A stretch of DNA of 64,000 nucleotides, taken from positions 620,001-684,000 of the forward strand of contig NZ_LT707064.1 of the NCBI RefSeq assembly GCF_900156465.1, given 5' to 3'. Positions 19,135-26,921 of this stretch are shown here, piece by piece; the first letter of the stretch is position 1; each line of letters opens with the position of its first letter. The notes beneath the pieces were generated by a model. That model was not told where the DNA came from and ran no database searches. It saw only the letters and a list, made by a program, of their open reading frames with translations. Source of the stretch: Pseudomonas sp. 7SR1. Lineage in GTDB: Bacteria > Pseudomonadota > Gammaproteobacteria > Pseudomonadales > Pseudomonadaceae. Both the position numbers and the translations under genes were made by a program.

Positions 19135-19827
19135 ATGGAATTATTGAACGCCTTTTCCCATCTCGACTGGCAACAGGTCCTGCACCTGACCTGGCAACAC
19201 ATCACCCTGGTCGGCATTGCCGTGACCCTGGCGATCGTCATCGGCGTACCGCTGGGCATTTTCATGACCCGTTTCCCTGCCCTCGCCGGCCCGTTGCAGG
19301 CCAGCGCCACCGTACTGCTGACGATTCCGTCGATTGCCCTGTTCGGCCTGCTGCTGCCGTTCTATTCCACTTTCGGCCAGGGCCTGGGACCGCTGCCGGC
19401 GATCACCGCAGTGTTCCTTTATTCCCTGTTGCCCATCATGCGCAACACCTACCTGGCCCTCACGGGCGTGGAGCCGGGCATCCGTGAAGCCGCCCGAGGC
19501 ATCGGCATGACCTTTGGCCAGCGCCTGCGCATGGTCGAACTGCCCATCGCCGTGCCAGTGATCCTGGCCGGTGTGCGCACCGCCGTGGTCATGAACATCG
19601 GCGTCATGACCATCGCCGCCACCATCGGCGCCGGTGGCCTGGGCGTGCTCATCCTCGCTTCCATCAGCCGCAGCGACATGTCGATGCTGATCGTCGGCGC
19701 CGTGCTGGTCAGTCTCCTGGCCATCTTCGCCGACCTGCTCCTGCAATGGCTGCAACGCTCGCTGACAAGTAGGGGGTGTTCGCCGCAAATGACGGGCGCG
19801 CCGACGCCCCACAAAGCGCAAGACTAG
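19135..19827 (+). CDS. opuCB: Betaine/choline-type ABC transporter permease (second)
   Basis: A 230-residue permease with about five to six helices and an EAA loop (R-E-A-A-R-G-I-G-M-T, residues ~120-130). It pairs with the first permease to form the channel. The start follows TGAGGAGG. The last ~19 residues (from S-R-G-C-S-P-Q on) and the stop codon are encoded by the inserted palindromic element at 19770-19935, not by typical permease sequence. The native C-terminus was therefore probably replaced when the element arrived; the membrane domain is complete before that point, so function is likely kept. Confidence 0.88.
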   Translation: MELLNAFSHLDWQQVLHLTWQHITLVGIAVTLAIVIGVPLGIFMTRFPALAGPLQASATVLLTIPSIALFGLLLPFYSTFGQGLGPLPAITAVFLYSLLPIMRNTYLALTGVEPGIREAARGIGMTFGQRLRMVELPIAVPVILAGVRTAVVMNIGVMTIAATIGAGGLGVLILASISRSDMSMLIVGAVLVSLLAIFADLLLQWLQRSLTSRGCSPQMTGAPTPHKAQD

Positions 19828-19935
19828 GCGCGAGGAGAGAAGTTTGGTTTTTTCAAATGAACGACGAGCAACGACGGATTGCGCTTTGTGGGGCTCGGCT
19901 CCAACGCGCCCGTCATTTGCGGCGAACACCCCCTA
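19770..19935. mobile_element. 166-bp palindromic, TA-flanked element (MITE-like)
   Basis: The ends are perfect 31-base inverted repeats, TAGGGGGTGTTCGCCGCAAA... reading in from 19770 and out to 19935. After a small offset they continue with a further matching ~20-base block (CCGA[C]GCCCCACAAAGCGCAA at 19801-19821, mirrored at about 19879-19898). The 57-base centre (19822-19878) is not palindromic. TA at both ends suggests insertion at a TA target, as for IS630/mariner-type elements. There is no room for a transposase. It spans the 3' end of the second permease gene and the gap before the ATPase gene. Confidence 0.65.
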
Positions 19936-19950
19936 TACAGGACTCCTCAA

Positions 19951-21108
19951 ATGATCGAACTTCAAAACCTCAGCAAAACCTTCAAGAGCAACGGCAAGGA
20001 CGTCAAGGCCGTGGACTCGGTGAACCTGACCGTCAACGAAGGCGAGATCTGCGTGTTCCTCGGGCCGTCGGGCTGTGGCAAGAGCACCACCTTGAAGATG
20101 ATCAATCGCCTGATCCCGCCCACCTCGGGCAAGGTATTGATCAACGGCGAAGACACCACCAACCTGGACGAAGTGACCCTGCGCCGCAACATCGGCTACG
20201 TGATCCAGCAGATCGGCCTGTTCCCGAACATGACCATCGAGGAAAACATCACCGTGGTCCCGCGCCTGCTGGGCTGGGACAAGCACAAATGTCACGACCG
20301 CGCCCGCGAGCTGATGAGCATGATCAAGCTCGAGCCCAAGCAGTACCTGCATCGTTATCCCCGTGAACTGTCGGGTGGCCAGCAGCAGCGGATCGGGGTG
20401 ATCCGCGCCCTGGCGGCCGATGCGCCGTTGCTGCTGATGGACGAACCCTTCGGCGCGGTGGACCCGATCAACCGCGAGATGATCCAGAACGAGTTCTTCG
20501 AGATGCAGCGGGCACTGAACAAGACCGTGATCATGGTCAGCCACGACATCGACGAAGCCCTCAAGCTGGGGGACAAGATTGCGATCTTCCGTGCCGGCAA
20601 GCTGATCCAGTGCGATCACCCGGACACCCTGCTGGCACATCCGGCGGATGAGTTTGTCAGCAACTTCGTCGGCCAGGACAGCACCCTCAAGCGCCTGCTG
20701 CTGGTCAAGGCCGAGGACGCGGCGGACAACGCGCCGTCGGTCAGCCCGCAAACGCCGGTGGCCGAAGCGCTGGAGCTGATGGACGAGCACGACCGCCGCT
20801 ACGTGGTGGTCACCTGTGCCCAGAACAAGGCCCTGGGTTATGTCCGACGTCGCGACCTGCATCGCCAGACCGGCACCTGCGCCCAGTTCCTGCGTGAGTT
20901 CAATGCCACGGCGGCGTATGACGAGCACCTGCGGATCCTGCTGTCGCGCATGTACGAGTTCAACCGCTCGTGGCTGCCGGTCATGGACGCCGAGCGGGTG
21001 TTCCTCGGAGAAGTGACCCAGGAATCCATCGCCGAGTACCTGAGTTCCGGTAAGTCCCGTGGGGGCAAGACCAGCATCGTTTCGCCGGCGGAGATTGCGC
21101 AGGTCTGA
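19951..21108 (+). CDS. opuCA: Betaine/choline-type ABC transporter ATPase with CBS domains
   Basis: A 385-residue ATP-binding subunit. Walker A (G-P-S-G-C-G-K-S-T) is at 38-46, the signature L-S-G-G-Q-Q-Q-R near 135-142, and Walker B L-L-L-M-D-E-P soon after. Two CBS domains occupy the C-terminal ~130 residues (from about 250 on); in the OpuA/OpuC family these sense ionic strength or cyclic dinucleotides. The ATG at 19951 follows AGGA; the frame runs back to 19879 only because it reads through the inserted palindrome. If transcribed with the operon, its mRNA must pass through the element's hairpin. Confidence 0.93.
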   Translation: MIELQNLSKTFKSNGKDVKAVDSVNLTVNEGEICVFLGPSGCGKSTTLKMINRLIPPTSGKVLINGEDTTNLDEVTLRRNIGYVIQQIGLFPNMTIEENITVVPRLLGWDKHKCHDRARELMSMIKLEPKQYLHRYPRELSGGQQQRIGVIRALAADAPLLLMDEPFGAVDPINREMIQNEFFEMQRALNKTVIMVSHDIDEALKLGDKIAIFRAGKLIQCDHPDTLLAHPADEFVSNFVGQDSTLKRLLLVKAEDAADNAPSVSPQTPVAEALELMDEHDRRYVVVTCAQNKALGYVRRRDLHRQTGTCAQFLREFNATAAYDEHLRILLSRMYEFNRSWLPVMDAERVFLGEVTQESIAEYLSSGKSRGGKTSIVSPAEIAQV

Positions 21109-21276
21109 TCACCCCAACGAACCCACAGTTTCCGGGGCGGTCACCAAAATGGTGTCTCTGCCCGAAACGCACCGATTATCCATCCAGCGGGAACATCAAT
21201 CCGTCACACAGGTCGGTTACATCAGGAGCTGTCGCGCGCGGCACGACAGACGCGTGCAAAAACGCGACATTTTTAG

Positions 21277-21305
21277 TTGATCTCAGGCCCCTCACGCCCT
21301 AAAGT
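21277..21305 (+). promoter_or_regulatory. Candidate sigma-70 promoter for a small RNA
   Basis: TTGATC (21277-21282) and TAAAGT (21300-21305) are 17 bases apart, giving a predicted transcript start near 21312. The next strong plus-strand terminator is less than 90 bases downstream. Confidence 0.4.
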
Positions 21306-21311
21306 TCGCGC

Positions 21312-21400
21312 CGAACGTCCATGCTGGAAACGATCCATCCGGCTCAAGTACTGACGACGAGACAGCAAGGCCAAGGGAACATGCGTCCCATGGCCTTTTT
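21312..21400 (+). ncRNA. Candidate small RNA of about 90 nt upstream of speC
   Basis: The interval between a plausible promoter and a terminator has no start codon with a ribosome-binding site and no good ORF. It could be an independent small RNA or simply the 3' leader/terminator segment of the upstream operon. It matches no RNA family I recognise. Confidence 0.3.
21367..21400 (+). terminator. Rho-independent terminator upstream of speC
   Basis: AAGGCCAAGGGA pairs with TCCCATGGCCTT (one A-A mismatch) around a short loop, followed by TTT. It ends either the opuC-type operon (260 bases upstream) or the candidate small RNA. Confidence 0.75.
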
Positions 21401-21520
21401 GCTTTCGGCGACATGCCTTGGGAAGTAGGCGAACCAAAGTGGGGATACGGAGGACGTTCACGAGGGCTGCCAGCCCTCAAACCCATTGATCCTGATGTTT
21501 GCCAGTAGGAGTCCCAACGT

Positions 21521-22684
21521 ATGTCGATCCAGGTCGAAGATTATTTCGCGCGCGAAACCTTTCAGAAAATGAAGGCTTTCGCCGACAAGCAGGAAACCCC
21601 GTTCGTAGTGATCGACACCGCGATGATCGCCCAGGCCTATGACGACCTGCGCGCCGGTTTCGAATTCGCCAAGGTCTACTACGCCGTCAAGGCCAACCCG
21701 GCGGTGGAAATCATCGACCTGCTCAAGGAAAAGGGTTCGAACTTCGACATCGCCTCGATCTACGAGCTGGACAAGGTCTTGAGCCGCGGTGTGGGACCCG
21801 AGCAGATCAGCTACGGCAACACCATCAAGAAATCCCGGGACATCCGCTACTTCTACGACAAGGGCGTGCGCCTGTACGCCACCGACTCCGAAGCCGACCT
21901 GCGCAACATCGCCAAGGCCGCGCCGGGCTCGAAAGTCTATGTCCGCATCCTCACCGAAGGCTCGACCACCGCAGACTGGCCGCTGTCGCGCAAGTTCGGT
22001 TGCCAGACCGACATGGCCATGGACCTGCTGATCCTGGCCCGTGACCTGGGCCTGGAACCGTACGGCATCTCGTTCCACGTCGGCTCGCAACAGCGCGATA
22101 TCAGCGTCTGGGACGCGGCGATCGCCAAGGTCAAGGTGATCTTCGAGCGTCTGAAGGAAGAAGATGGCATCGTCCTGAAGCTGATCAACATGGGCGGTGG
22201 CTTCCCGGCCAACTACATCACCCGCACCAACAGCCTGGAAACCTATGCCGAGGAAATCATCCGCTTCCTCAAGGAAGACTTCGGCGAAGATCTGCCGGAA
22301 ATCATCCTCGAGCCAGGCCGCTCGCTGATCGCCAACGCTGGCATCCTGGTGAGTGAAGTGGTGCTGGTGGCGCGCAAGTCCCGCACCGCGGTGGAGCGTT
22401 GGGTGTACACGGACGTGGGCAAGTTCTCCGGCCTGATCGAAACCATGGACGAAGCCATCAAGTTCCCGATCTGGACCGAGAAGAAAGGCGAGATGGAAGA
22501 AGTGGTCATCGCCGGCCCGACCTGCGACAGCGCCGATATCATGTACGAGAACTACAAGTATGGCCTGCCACTGAACCTGGCCATCGGCGACCGCCTGTAC
22601 TGGCTCTCGACCGGTGCCTACACCACCAGCTACAGCGCCGTGGAATTCAATGGCTTCCCGCCGCTGAAGTCGTACTACGTATAA
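21521..22684 (+). CDS. speC: Ornithine decarboxylase (fold III, PLP-dependent)
   Basis: A 387-residue alanine-racemase-fold decarboxylase converting ornithine to putrescine in polyamine synthesis. The PLP lysine is K57 in Y-Y-A-V-K-A-N-P. His186 (F-H-V-G-S), the glycine-rich G-G-G-F-P loop (225-229) and E-P-G-R (264-267) bind the cofactor. The active-site cysteine is C335 in P-T-C-D-S-A-D. The eukaryotic-like type III fold is the usual one in Pseudomonas SpeC, unlike the larger E. coli enzyme. It stands alone, with a leader hairpin before it and a strong terminator after it. A lysine/ornithine activity cannot be excluded from sequence. Confidence 0.95.
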   Translation: MSIQVEDYFARETFQKMKAFADKQETPFVVIDTAMIAQAYDDLRAGFEFAKVYYAVKANPAVEIIDLLKEKGSNFDIASIYELDKVLSRGVGPEQISYGNTIKKSRDIRYFYDKGVRLYATDSEADLRNIAKAAPGSKVYVRILTEGSTTADWPLSRKFGCQTDMAMDLLILARDLGLEPYGISFHVGSQQRDISVWDAAIAKVKVIFERLKEEDGIVLKLINMGGGFPANYITRTNSLETYAEEIIRFLKEDFGEDLPEIILEPGRSLIANAGILVSEVVLVARKSRTAVERWVYTDVGKFSGLIETMDEAIKFPIWTEKKGEMEEVVIAGPTCDSADIMYENYKYGLPLNLAIGDRLYWLSTGAYTTSYSAVEFNGFPPLKSYYV

Positions 22685-22704
22685 CGCGTCGCTCGCCTGA
22701 GCTG

Positions 22705-22737
22705 AAAAAGCCCGTGACGGTTGTCACGGGCTTTTTT
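22705..22737 (+). terminator. Terminator of speC
   Basis: AAAAAGCCCGTGAC and GTCACGGGCTTTTTT form a perfect stem with a GGTT loop and a T6 run, about 20 bases after the speC stop. Confidence 0.9.
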
Positions 22738-22772
22738 CATGCCTGCGATCCGGTCGATGTCCCCCCTGGCGC

Positions 22773-23537
22773 TCAAGCGCGAGCCGAATCTTCCAATACA
22801 TCCAGCCGCGCCTGGTAGGCCTCGATGAGTGACTCCAGGCCGGGCAACCGGGCGCCCTGCAGGATGGGCGTGGCGCGGCGAAGGAAGTTCAGATTGCCGG
22901 CGTGCAGCGCACGCCACAACCACACCAGGCCCTCTTCGAACTGTCCTTGCGCCAACAGCACGCAACCGTGGCTGAACTGCCCACGAAAATCGCCGGCCTC
23001 GGCCGAACACCGGTACCAGTATGCTGCCGCCAACGGATCCGCCGGACAGTGGCGACCGTCTTCCAGATAACGCCCCAAGAGATTCATCGACTTCGCATGG
23101 CCCAACTCCGCGGCTCGCCGATAGAGGGCCAGGGCTTGAGCCTGGTCTTGCATCACGCCGCGCCCGGTGGCCAGCAGGTTGGCGTAGTTGTACATCGCCC
23201 AGTCCAACCCCGCCTCGGCGGCCAGGCGATAGTGCGCTGCGGCGGTGGCGGCATCGCTGGCGCACCCCCAACCGTGTTCATGACAGCGCCCCAGCATATT
23301 GCGCGCCATCAGGTGTCCGCGTCGGGCCGCGATGCCGAACCAGCGCACCGCCAGCGGTTGGTCTTGGGCGATGCCACGGCCGTCGAGCAGAATCTGCCCC
23401 AGCAAAGCCTGGGCATCGAGCACGCCCTGGCCGGCGGCGAGCAGAATCGCCTGGGCCGCTCGCGAAGGGCTGTCGTCGAGCATGGCAGCCCAGTCGTTAG
23501 CGTCGAGCACCTGCTGGCGGCGCAGACGGAAATCCAT
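22773..23537 (-). CDS. Sel1-repeat (TPR-like) protein linked to piuC
   Basis: A 254-residue protein made of tandem ~36-residue Sel1-like repeats. Hallmark segments recur as A-x-x-x-L-G-x-x-x-x-x-G-x-x, for example A-Q-A-L-L-G-Q-I-L-L-D-G-R-G and A-R-N-M-L-G-R-C-H-E-H-G-W-G. These form helical pairs used for protein-protein contacts. There is no signal peptide, so it is probably cytoplasmic. It starts three bases after the piuC stop and is very likely co-transcribed with it, tying it to the iron-uptake locus; the same arrangement occurs in P. aeruginosa as far as I recall. Its specific job is unknown. Confidence 0.9.
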   Translation of the reverse strand: MDFRLRRQQVLDANDWAAMLDDSPSRAAQAILLAAGQGVLDAQALLGQILLDGRGIAQDQPLAVRWFGIAARRGHLMARNMLGRCHEHGWGCASDAATAAAHYRLAAEAGLDWAMYNYANLLATGRGVMQDQAQALALYRRAAELGHAKSMNLLGRYLEDGRHCPADPLAAAYWYRCSAEAGDFRGQFSHGCVLLAQGQFEEGLVWLWRALHAGNLNFLRRATPILQGARLPGLESLIEAYQARLDVLEDSARA

Positions 23538-23540
23538 GCC

Positions 23541-24221
23541 CTATACCTCTACCCAGCGACGCAGCAGATTGTGGTAGGTGCCAGTCAGGCGGATCAGCGA
23601 GGGGTGGTCGGGCATGTCGCGGGTCAGCTCCTGGATCGCCCCGTCCATTTCGAAAAGCAACGCTCGCTGGCTGTCTTCGCGTACCAGGCTCTGGGTCCAG
23701 AAGAAGGAGGCATAACGCGCGCCGCGAGTGACCGGGTTGACCTTGTGCAGGCTGGTGCCTGGGTAAAGCACCATGTCCCCCGCCGGCAGCTTGACCCGCT
23801 GGGTGCCATAGGTGTCCTGGATTTCCAGCTCGCCGCCGTCGTAGTCCTGCGGATCACTGAAAAACAGCGTGGCGGAAAGATCGGTCCGGACCCGCTCGGC
23901 GCTGCCCTTGGGCTGACGCACCGCGTTGTCGATGTGAAAGTCGAAACTGCCGCCGGCGGTGTAGCAATTCACCAGCGGTGGAAACACTTTGTGGGGTATC
24001 GCCGCCGACATGAACAGAGGGTTCTGCCACAGCCGCTCGATCATGGCCGCGCCAATCTCCTTGGCCAGAGGATGGCCTTCGGGCAGTTGCAGATTGTGCT
24101 TGGCCTTGGCCGATTGATAGCCGGCGGTGATCTTTCCATCCGCCCACTCGGTGTGCTCCAGCGCCTCGCGGATGCGCTGCACTTCTTTTGGAGAAAACAC
24201 GCCGGGAATGTGCAGCAACAT
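23541..24221 (-). CDS. piuC: Fe(II)/2-oxoglutarate-dependent PKHD-type hydroxylase PiuC
   Basis: A 226-residue dioxygenase. The iron ligands are H96, D98 (F-H-I-D-N) and H159 (S-L-H-K-V), and R169 should bind 2-oxoglutarate. Starting at 24221 (M-L-L-H-I-P-G) gives exactly the usual family length; a longer frame to 24308 runs over the Fur-box region and is rejected. It is divergent from piuA and co-oriented with the Sel1 gene. PiuC genes accompany siderophore receptors and are iron-regulated, but the substrate is not established to my knowledge. Confidence 0.94.
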   Translation of the reverse strand: MLLHIPGVFSPKEVQRIREALEHTEWADGKITAGYQSAKAKHNLQLPEGHPLAKEIGAAMIERLWQNPLFMSAAIPHKVFPPLVNCYTAGGSFDFHIDNAVRQPKGSAERVRTDLSATLFFSDPQDYDGGELEIQDTYGTQRVKLPAGDMVLYPGTSLHKVNPVTRGARYASFFWTQSLVREDSQRALLFEMDGAIQELTRDMPDHPSLIRLTGTYHNLLRRWVEV

Positions 24222-24250
24222 GACATCGGGCCCTGTGGATAAAATTGGGC

Positions 24251-24269
24251 GCAAATGATAGTGATTCTT
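24251..24269. promoter_or_regulatory. Candidate Fur box between piuC and piuA
   Basis: GCAAATGATAGTGATTCTT matches the 19-base Fur consensus (GATAATGATAATCATTATC) at 13 positions. It lies 30 bases upstream of the piuC start, where it would repress piuC. A weaker ATCTCAATTGATAT palindrome overlaps the piuA -35 region and could be a second Fur contact. Confidence 0.6.
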
Positions 24270-24368
24270 ATTGACTGTGTACAACCCCCATGACGTATCA
24301 GAACTCAAAACCGTATGAAATCTGTGTAAATAAAATGTAAAGCCATCTCAAATAGCAATGTATCTCAA

Positions 24369-24397
24369 TTGATATATAAAACCATTTACCCTATATT
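24369..24397 (+). promoter_or_regulatory. Probable sigma-70 promoter of piuA
   Basis: TTGATA (24369-24374) and TATATT (24392-24397) are separated by exactly 17 bases in an AT-rich stretch, 34 bases before the piuA start. This is the best-looking promoter in the window. Confidence 0.65.
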
Positions 24398-24430
24398 CCG
24401 CCGCCTCGAAACCCTGGGGAGGGGAATTTC

Positions 24431-26749
24431 ATGTCGCGTCAATCGATACAATTACCAGCCAATTCGCCGCGTTTGCTGGCGTCCGCCATCGGCGTCGCCC
24501 TCAGTGCGACATCCGTGACACAAATGGTTCAAGCGGCACAAAACAACGATGAGCAGGCCCCGCGCGAGGCCATTTCCCTGGAAGCCACCAACATCACCGG
24601 CGAGATTCAGGACAACACTTCCTATCAGGTCGAGAAAGCCTCGTCGCCCAAGTACACCGCCCCGCTAGTGGATACGCCGCGCTCGGTGACGGTCATCCCG
24701 CAGCAGGTCCTCAAGGACACCGGCGCGCTCAACATGCAGGACGCATTGCGCACAGTGCCGGGCATTACGTTCGGTGCCGGGGAAGGCGGCAACCCCCAGG
24801 GCGACCGTCCGTTCATCCGGGGTTTCGATGCCCAGGGCGACACTTACCTGGACGGCGTGCGCGACACCGGTTCGCAAAGCCGTGAAATCTTTGCCGTGGA
24901 GTCCATTGAAGTCAGCAAGGGCCCGAATTCGACCATTGGCGGACGCGGCGCCGCAGGTGGCACCATCAACCTGGTGAGTAAAAAAGCGCACCTGGGGAAT
25001 TCCTTCGACGGTGGCTTCACCTGGGGAACCGACCAGACCCAGCGCTATACCCTGGATGGCAACTACCAGTTCAGCGACACCGCCGCCGGCCGCCTGAACC
25101 TGATGAGCCACGAAAGCAACGTCGCCGGCCGCGACAAGATCAACTACGACCGCTGGGGCGTTGCCCCTTCGCTGGCGTTCGGCCTGGGCACCGACACCCG
25201 GGTCAACCTCGACTACTACCACTTGGAAAGCAATGATCTGCCGGATGCTGGCATCCCCTACTCCATGCCCGCATCGGGCAGGACGGCCGATCGCAACAAG
25301 TCCAATCCGGACAAGCCCAACGACGGCGGCGACAGCAGCAACTTCTACGGCCTGACCGACCGTGACATGCGCAAGACCCGGACCGACACGGCGACCTTCG
25401 CCATCGAGCACGACCTGAACGATGCGCTGACCGTCAAGAACACCCTGCGCCACGGCTCCAGCATGCAGGATTACATCCTGACCCAGCCCGACGACAGCAA
25501 GGGCAATGTCAACAACGGCAGCGTCTGGCGCCGGGCCAATACCCGGGTCAGCAATGTCGATACCACCACCAACCAGACCGACCTGTTCGGGGATTTCTAC
25601 ATCGCCGGCTTCAAGAACAGTTTCTCCACCGGCATCGAGCTGAGCCGCGAGAAAGGCGAGAAATCCTCCTATACCGTCAACACCGACACCGTGCCCGGCA
25701 CGACTGCCGCGAACACCAACTGCACGCCATCGACAATCGGGGCACCGAGCGGCTACAACTGTACGTCGCTGTCCAACCCGAACCCGGACGATCCATGGAA
25801 CGGCAGGATTGCCCGCAACTATGCCGGCACCGACACCACCAGCGTCACCCGTGCGATCTACGCATTCGACACCCTGGAGCTGTCACCGCAATGGCTGCTG
25901 AACATGGGCCTGCGCTACGACCACTTCGACACGAAATACAAAACCTACAACGCCGCCGGCACCACCACGTCCAAGGGCGATGACGTGAGCGAATTCGTCA
26001 CCGGTCAGTTGGGCCTGGTGTGGAAACCCGCGGACAACGCCAGCCTCTATGTCTCCTACGCCACCTCGGCCACACCGCCGGGCAACATGGTTGGCGAAGG
26101 CCAGGAAGGCAATCCGCTGGGCGGTACGCCGGACCGCAACGGCAACCTGCTCAAGAGCGACATGGAGCCGGAAACCACCAAGAACTACGAGATCGGCACC
26201 AAGTGGGACCTGCTGGGCAGCCGCCTGTCGTTGACCGCCGCGGTGTTCCGCACCGAGAAGGAAAACGCGCGGGTCCAGGTCGATACCACCACGTACGAGA
26301 ACGCTGGCAAGACCCGTGTCGATGGCATCGAGCTTTCGGCCAGCGGCAAGATCACGGATAAATGGCAGGTGTTCGCCGGCTACAGCTACCTGGACAGTGA
26401 ACAGGTCGATGGTGGCCCCTTGAGCGTCACCGACGGCAACCAGCTACCCAACACGCCGAAAAACAGTGCCAGCGTCTGGACCACCTATGCGGTCACACCG
26501 AAGCTGACCCTCGGTGGCGGCGCCTTCTATGTCGACGACGTGTTCGGCAACGTCGCCAACACCACCATGGTCGATTCCTATGTGCGCTACGACGCCATGG
26601 CCAGCTACAAGGTCAGCAAGCACCTGGACCTGCAACTCAACGTGCAGAACCTGACGGACGAAACCTACTACGACAAGGCATTGGGCAACCACTTCGCCAA
26701 CCAGGCAGCCGGACGGACCGCGTTGGTGAGCACCAACTTCCATTTCTGA
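24431..26749 (+). CDS. piuA: TonB-dependent catecholate-type siderophore receptor PiuA
   Basis: A 772-residue outer-membrane receptor. It has a signal sequence (cleavage near A-A-Q, ~38), an N-terminal plug domain (roughly 75-180, with V-D-T-P-R-S-V-T-V-I-P and the R-G-F-D-A-Q-G-D segment) and a 22-stranded barrel ending in the aromatic F-H-F C-terminus. The start follows GGGGAGGGG. It resembles the Fiu/CirA/PiuA group that takes up monomeric catechols and related ferric siderophores; PiuA-type receptors are also known entry routes for siderophore-linked beta-lactams. Divergent piuC and downstream piuB give the conserved piu locus. Iron control is suggested by the Fur-like sites. Confidence 0.94.
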   Translation: MSRQSIQLPANSPRLLASAIGVALSATSVTQMVQAAQNNDEQAPREAISLEATNITGEIQDNTSYQVEKASSPKYTAPLVDTPRSVTVIPQQVLKDTGALNMQDALRTVPGITFGAGEGGNPQGDRPFIRGFDAQGDTYLDGVRDTGSQSREIFAVESIEVSKGPNSTIGGRGAAGGTINLVSKKAHLGNSFDGGFTWGTDQTQRYTLDGNYQFSDTAAGRLNLMSHESNVAGRDKINYDRWGVAPSLAFGLGTDTRVNLDYYHLESNDLPDAGIPYSMPASGRTADRNKSNPDKPNDGGDSSNFYGLTDRDMRKTRTDTATFAIEHDLNDALTVKNTLRHGSSMQDYILTQPDDSKGNVNNGSVWRRANTRVSNVDTTTNQTDLFGDFYIAGFKNSFSTGIELSREKGEKSSYTVNTDTVPGTTAANTNCTPSTIGAPSGYNCTSLSNPNPDDPWNGRIARNYAGTDTTSVTRAIYAFDTLELSPQWLLNMGLRYDHFDTKYKTYNAAGTTTSKGDDVSEFVTGQLGLVWKPADNASLYVSYATSATPPGNMVGEGQEGNPLGGTPDRNGNLLKSDMEPETTKNYEIGTKWDLLGSRLSLTAAVFRTEKENARVQVDTTTYENAGKTRVDGIELSASGKITDKWQVFAGYSYLDSEQVDGGPLSVTDGNQLPNTPKNSASVWTTYAVTPKLTLGGGAFYVDDVFGNVANTTMVDSYVRYDAMASYKVSKHLDLQLNVQNLTDETYYDKALGNHFANQAAGRTALVSTNFHF

Positions 26750-26767
26750 CCGGCAGCCATACGGCTC

Positions 26768-26793
26768 GTGGCGAGGCAGCCTGCTCTCGCCAC
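26768..26793. repeat. Single REP-like palindrome
   Basis: GTGGCGAG and CTCGCCAC form a perfect 8-bp stem around GCAGCCTGCT, just after the piuA stop. The arm (GTGGCGAG) matches the end of the REPIN arm at 11091, so it looks like a solitary member or remnant of the same family. Confidence 0.55.
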
Positions 26794-26824
26794 ATGTTTC
26801 CAACAGCCGGCCAACAGCGTGCCC

Positions 26825-26857
26825 GAGCCCCGTTCATACGAATGATCGGGGCTTTTA
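26825..26857 (+). terminator. Terminator of piuA
   Basis: AGCCCCG (26826-26832) pairs with CGGGGCT (26847-26853) and is followed by TTTTAT. The inner TTCAT can add pairs. Confidence 0.75.
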
Positions 26858-26921
26858 TACGTGTTTATGAATGCTTCTCGATAACACACGGCATAATACG
26901 CGCCGTGATGAAACGTAATAC

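Larger units (their letters stand above)
21109..21520. other. Gap between the opuC-type operon and speC
   Basis: A 412-base stretch with no convincing protein gene. It contains a perfect 6-bp hairpin CTGTCG/CGACAG (21229-21249), a candidate promoter and small RNA with terminator (separate entries), and a leader hairpin GAGGGCT/AGCCCTC (21462-21478) about 40 bases before the speC start. The speC ribosome-binding site (TAGGAG) is normal. Confidence 0.6.

Noticed and set aside
19879..19950. Extra N-terminal residues on the OpuC-type ATPase from the upstream in-frame ATG
   Set aside because: The added segment is translated from the palindromic element and lacks similarity to ABC ATPases; the ATG at 19951 has a ribosome-binding site and starts the ABC fold.
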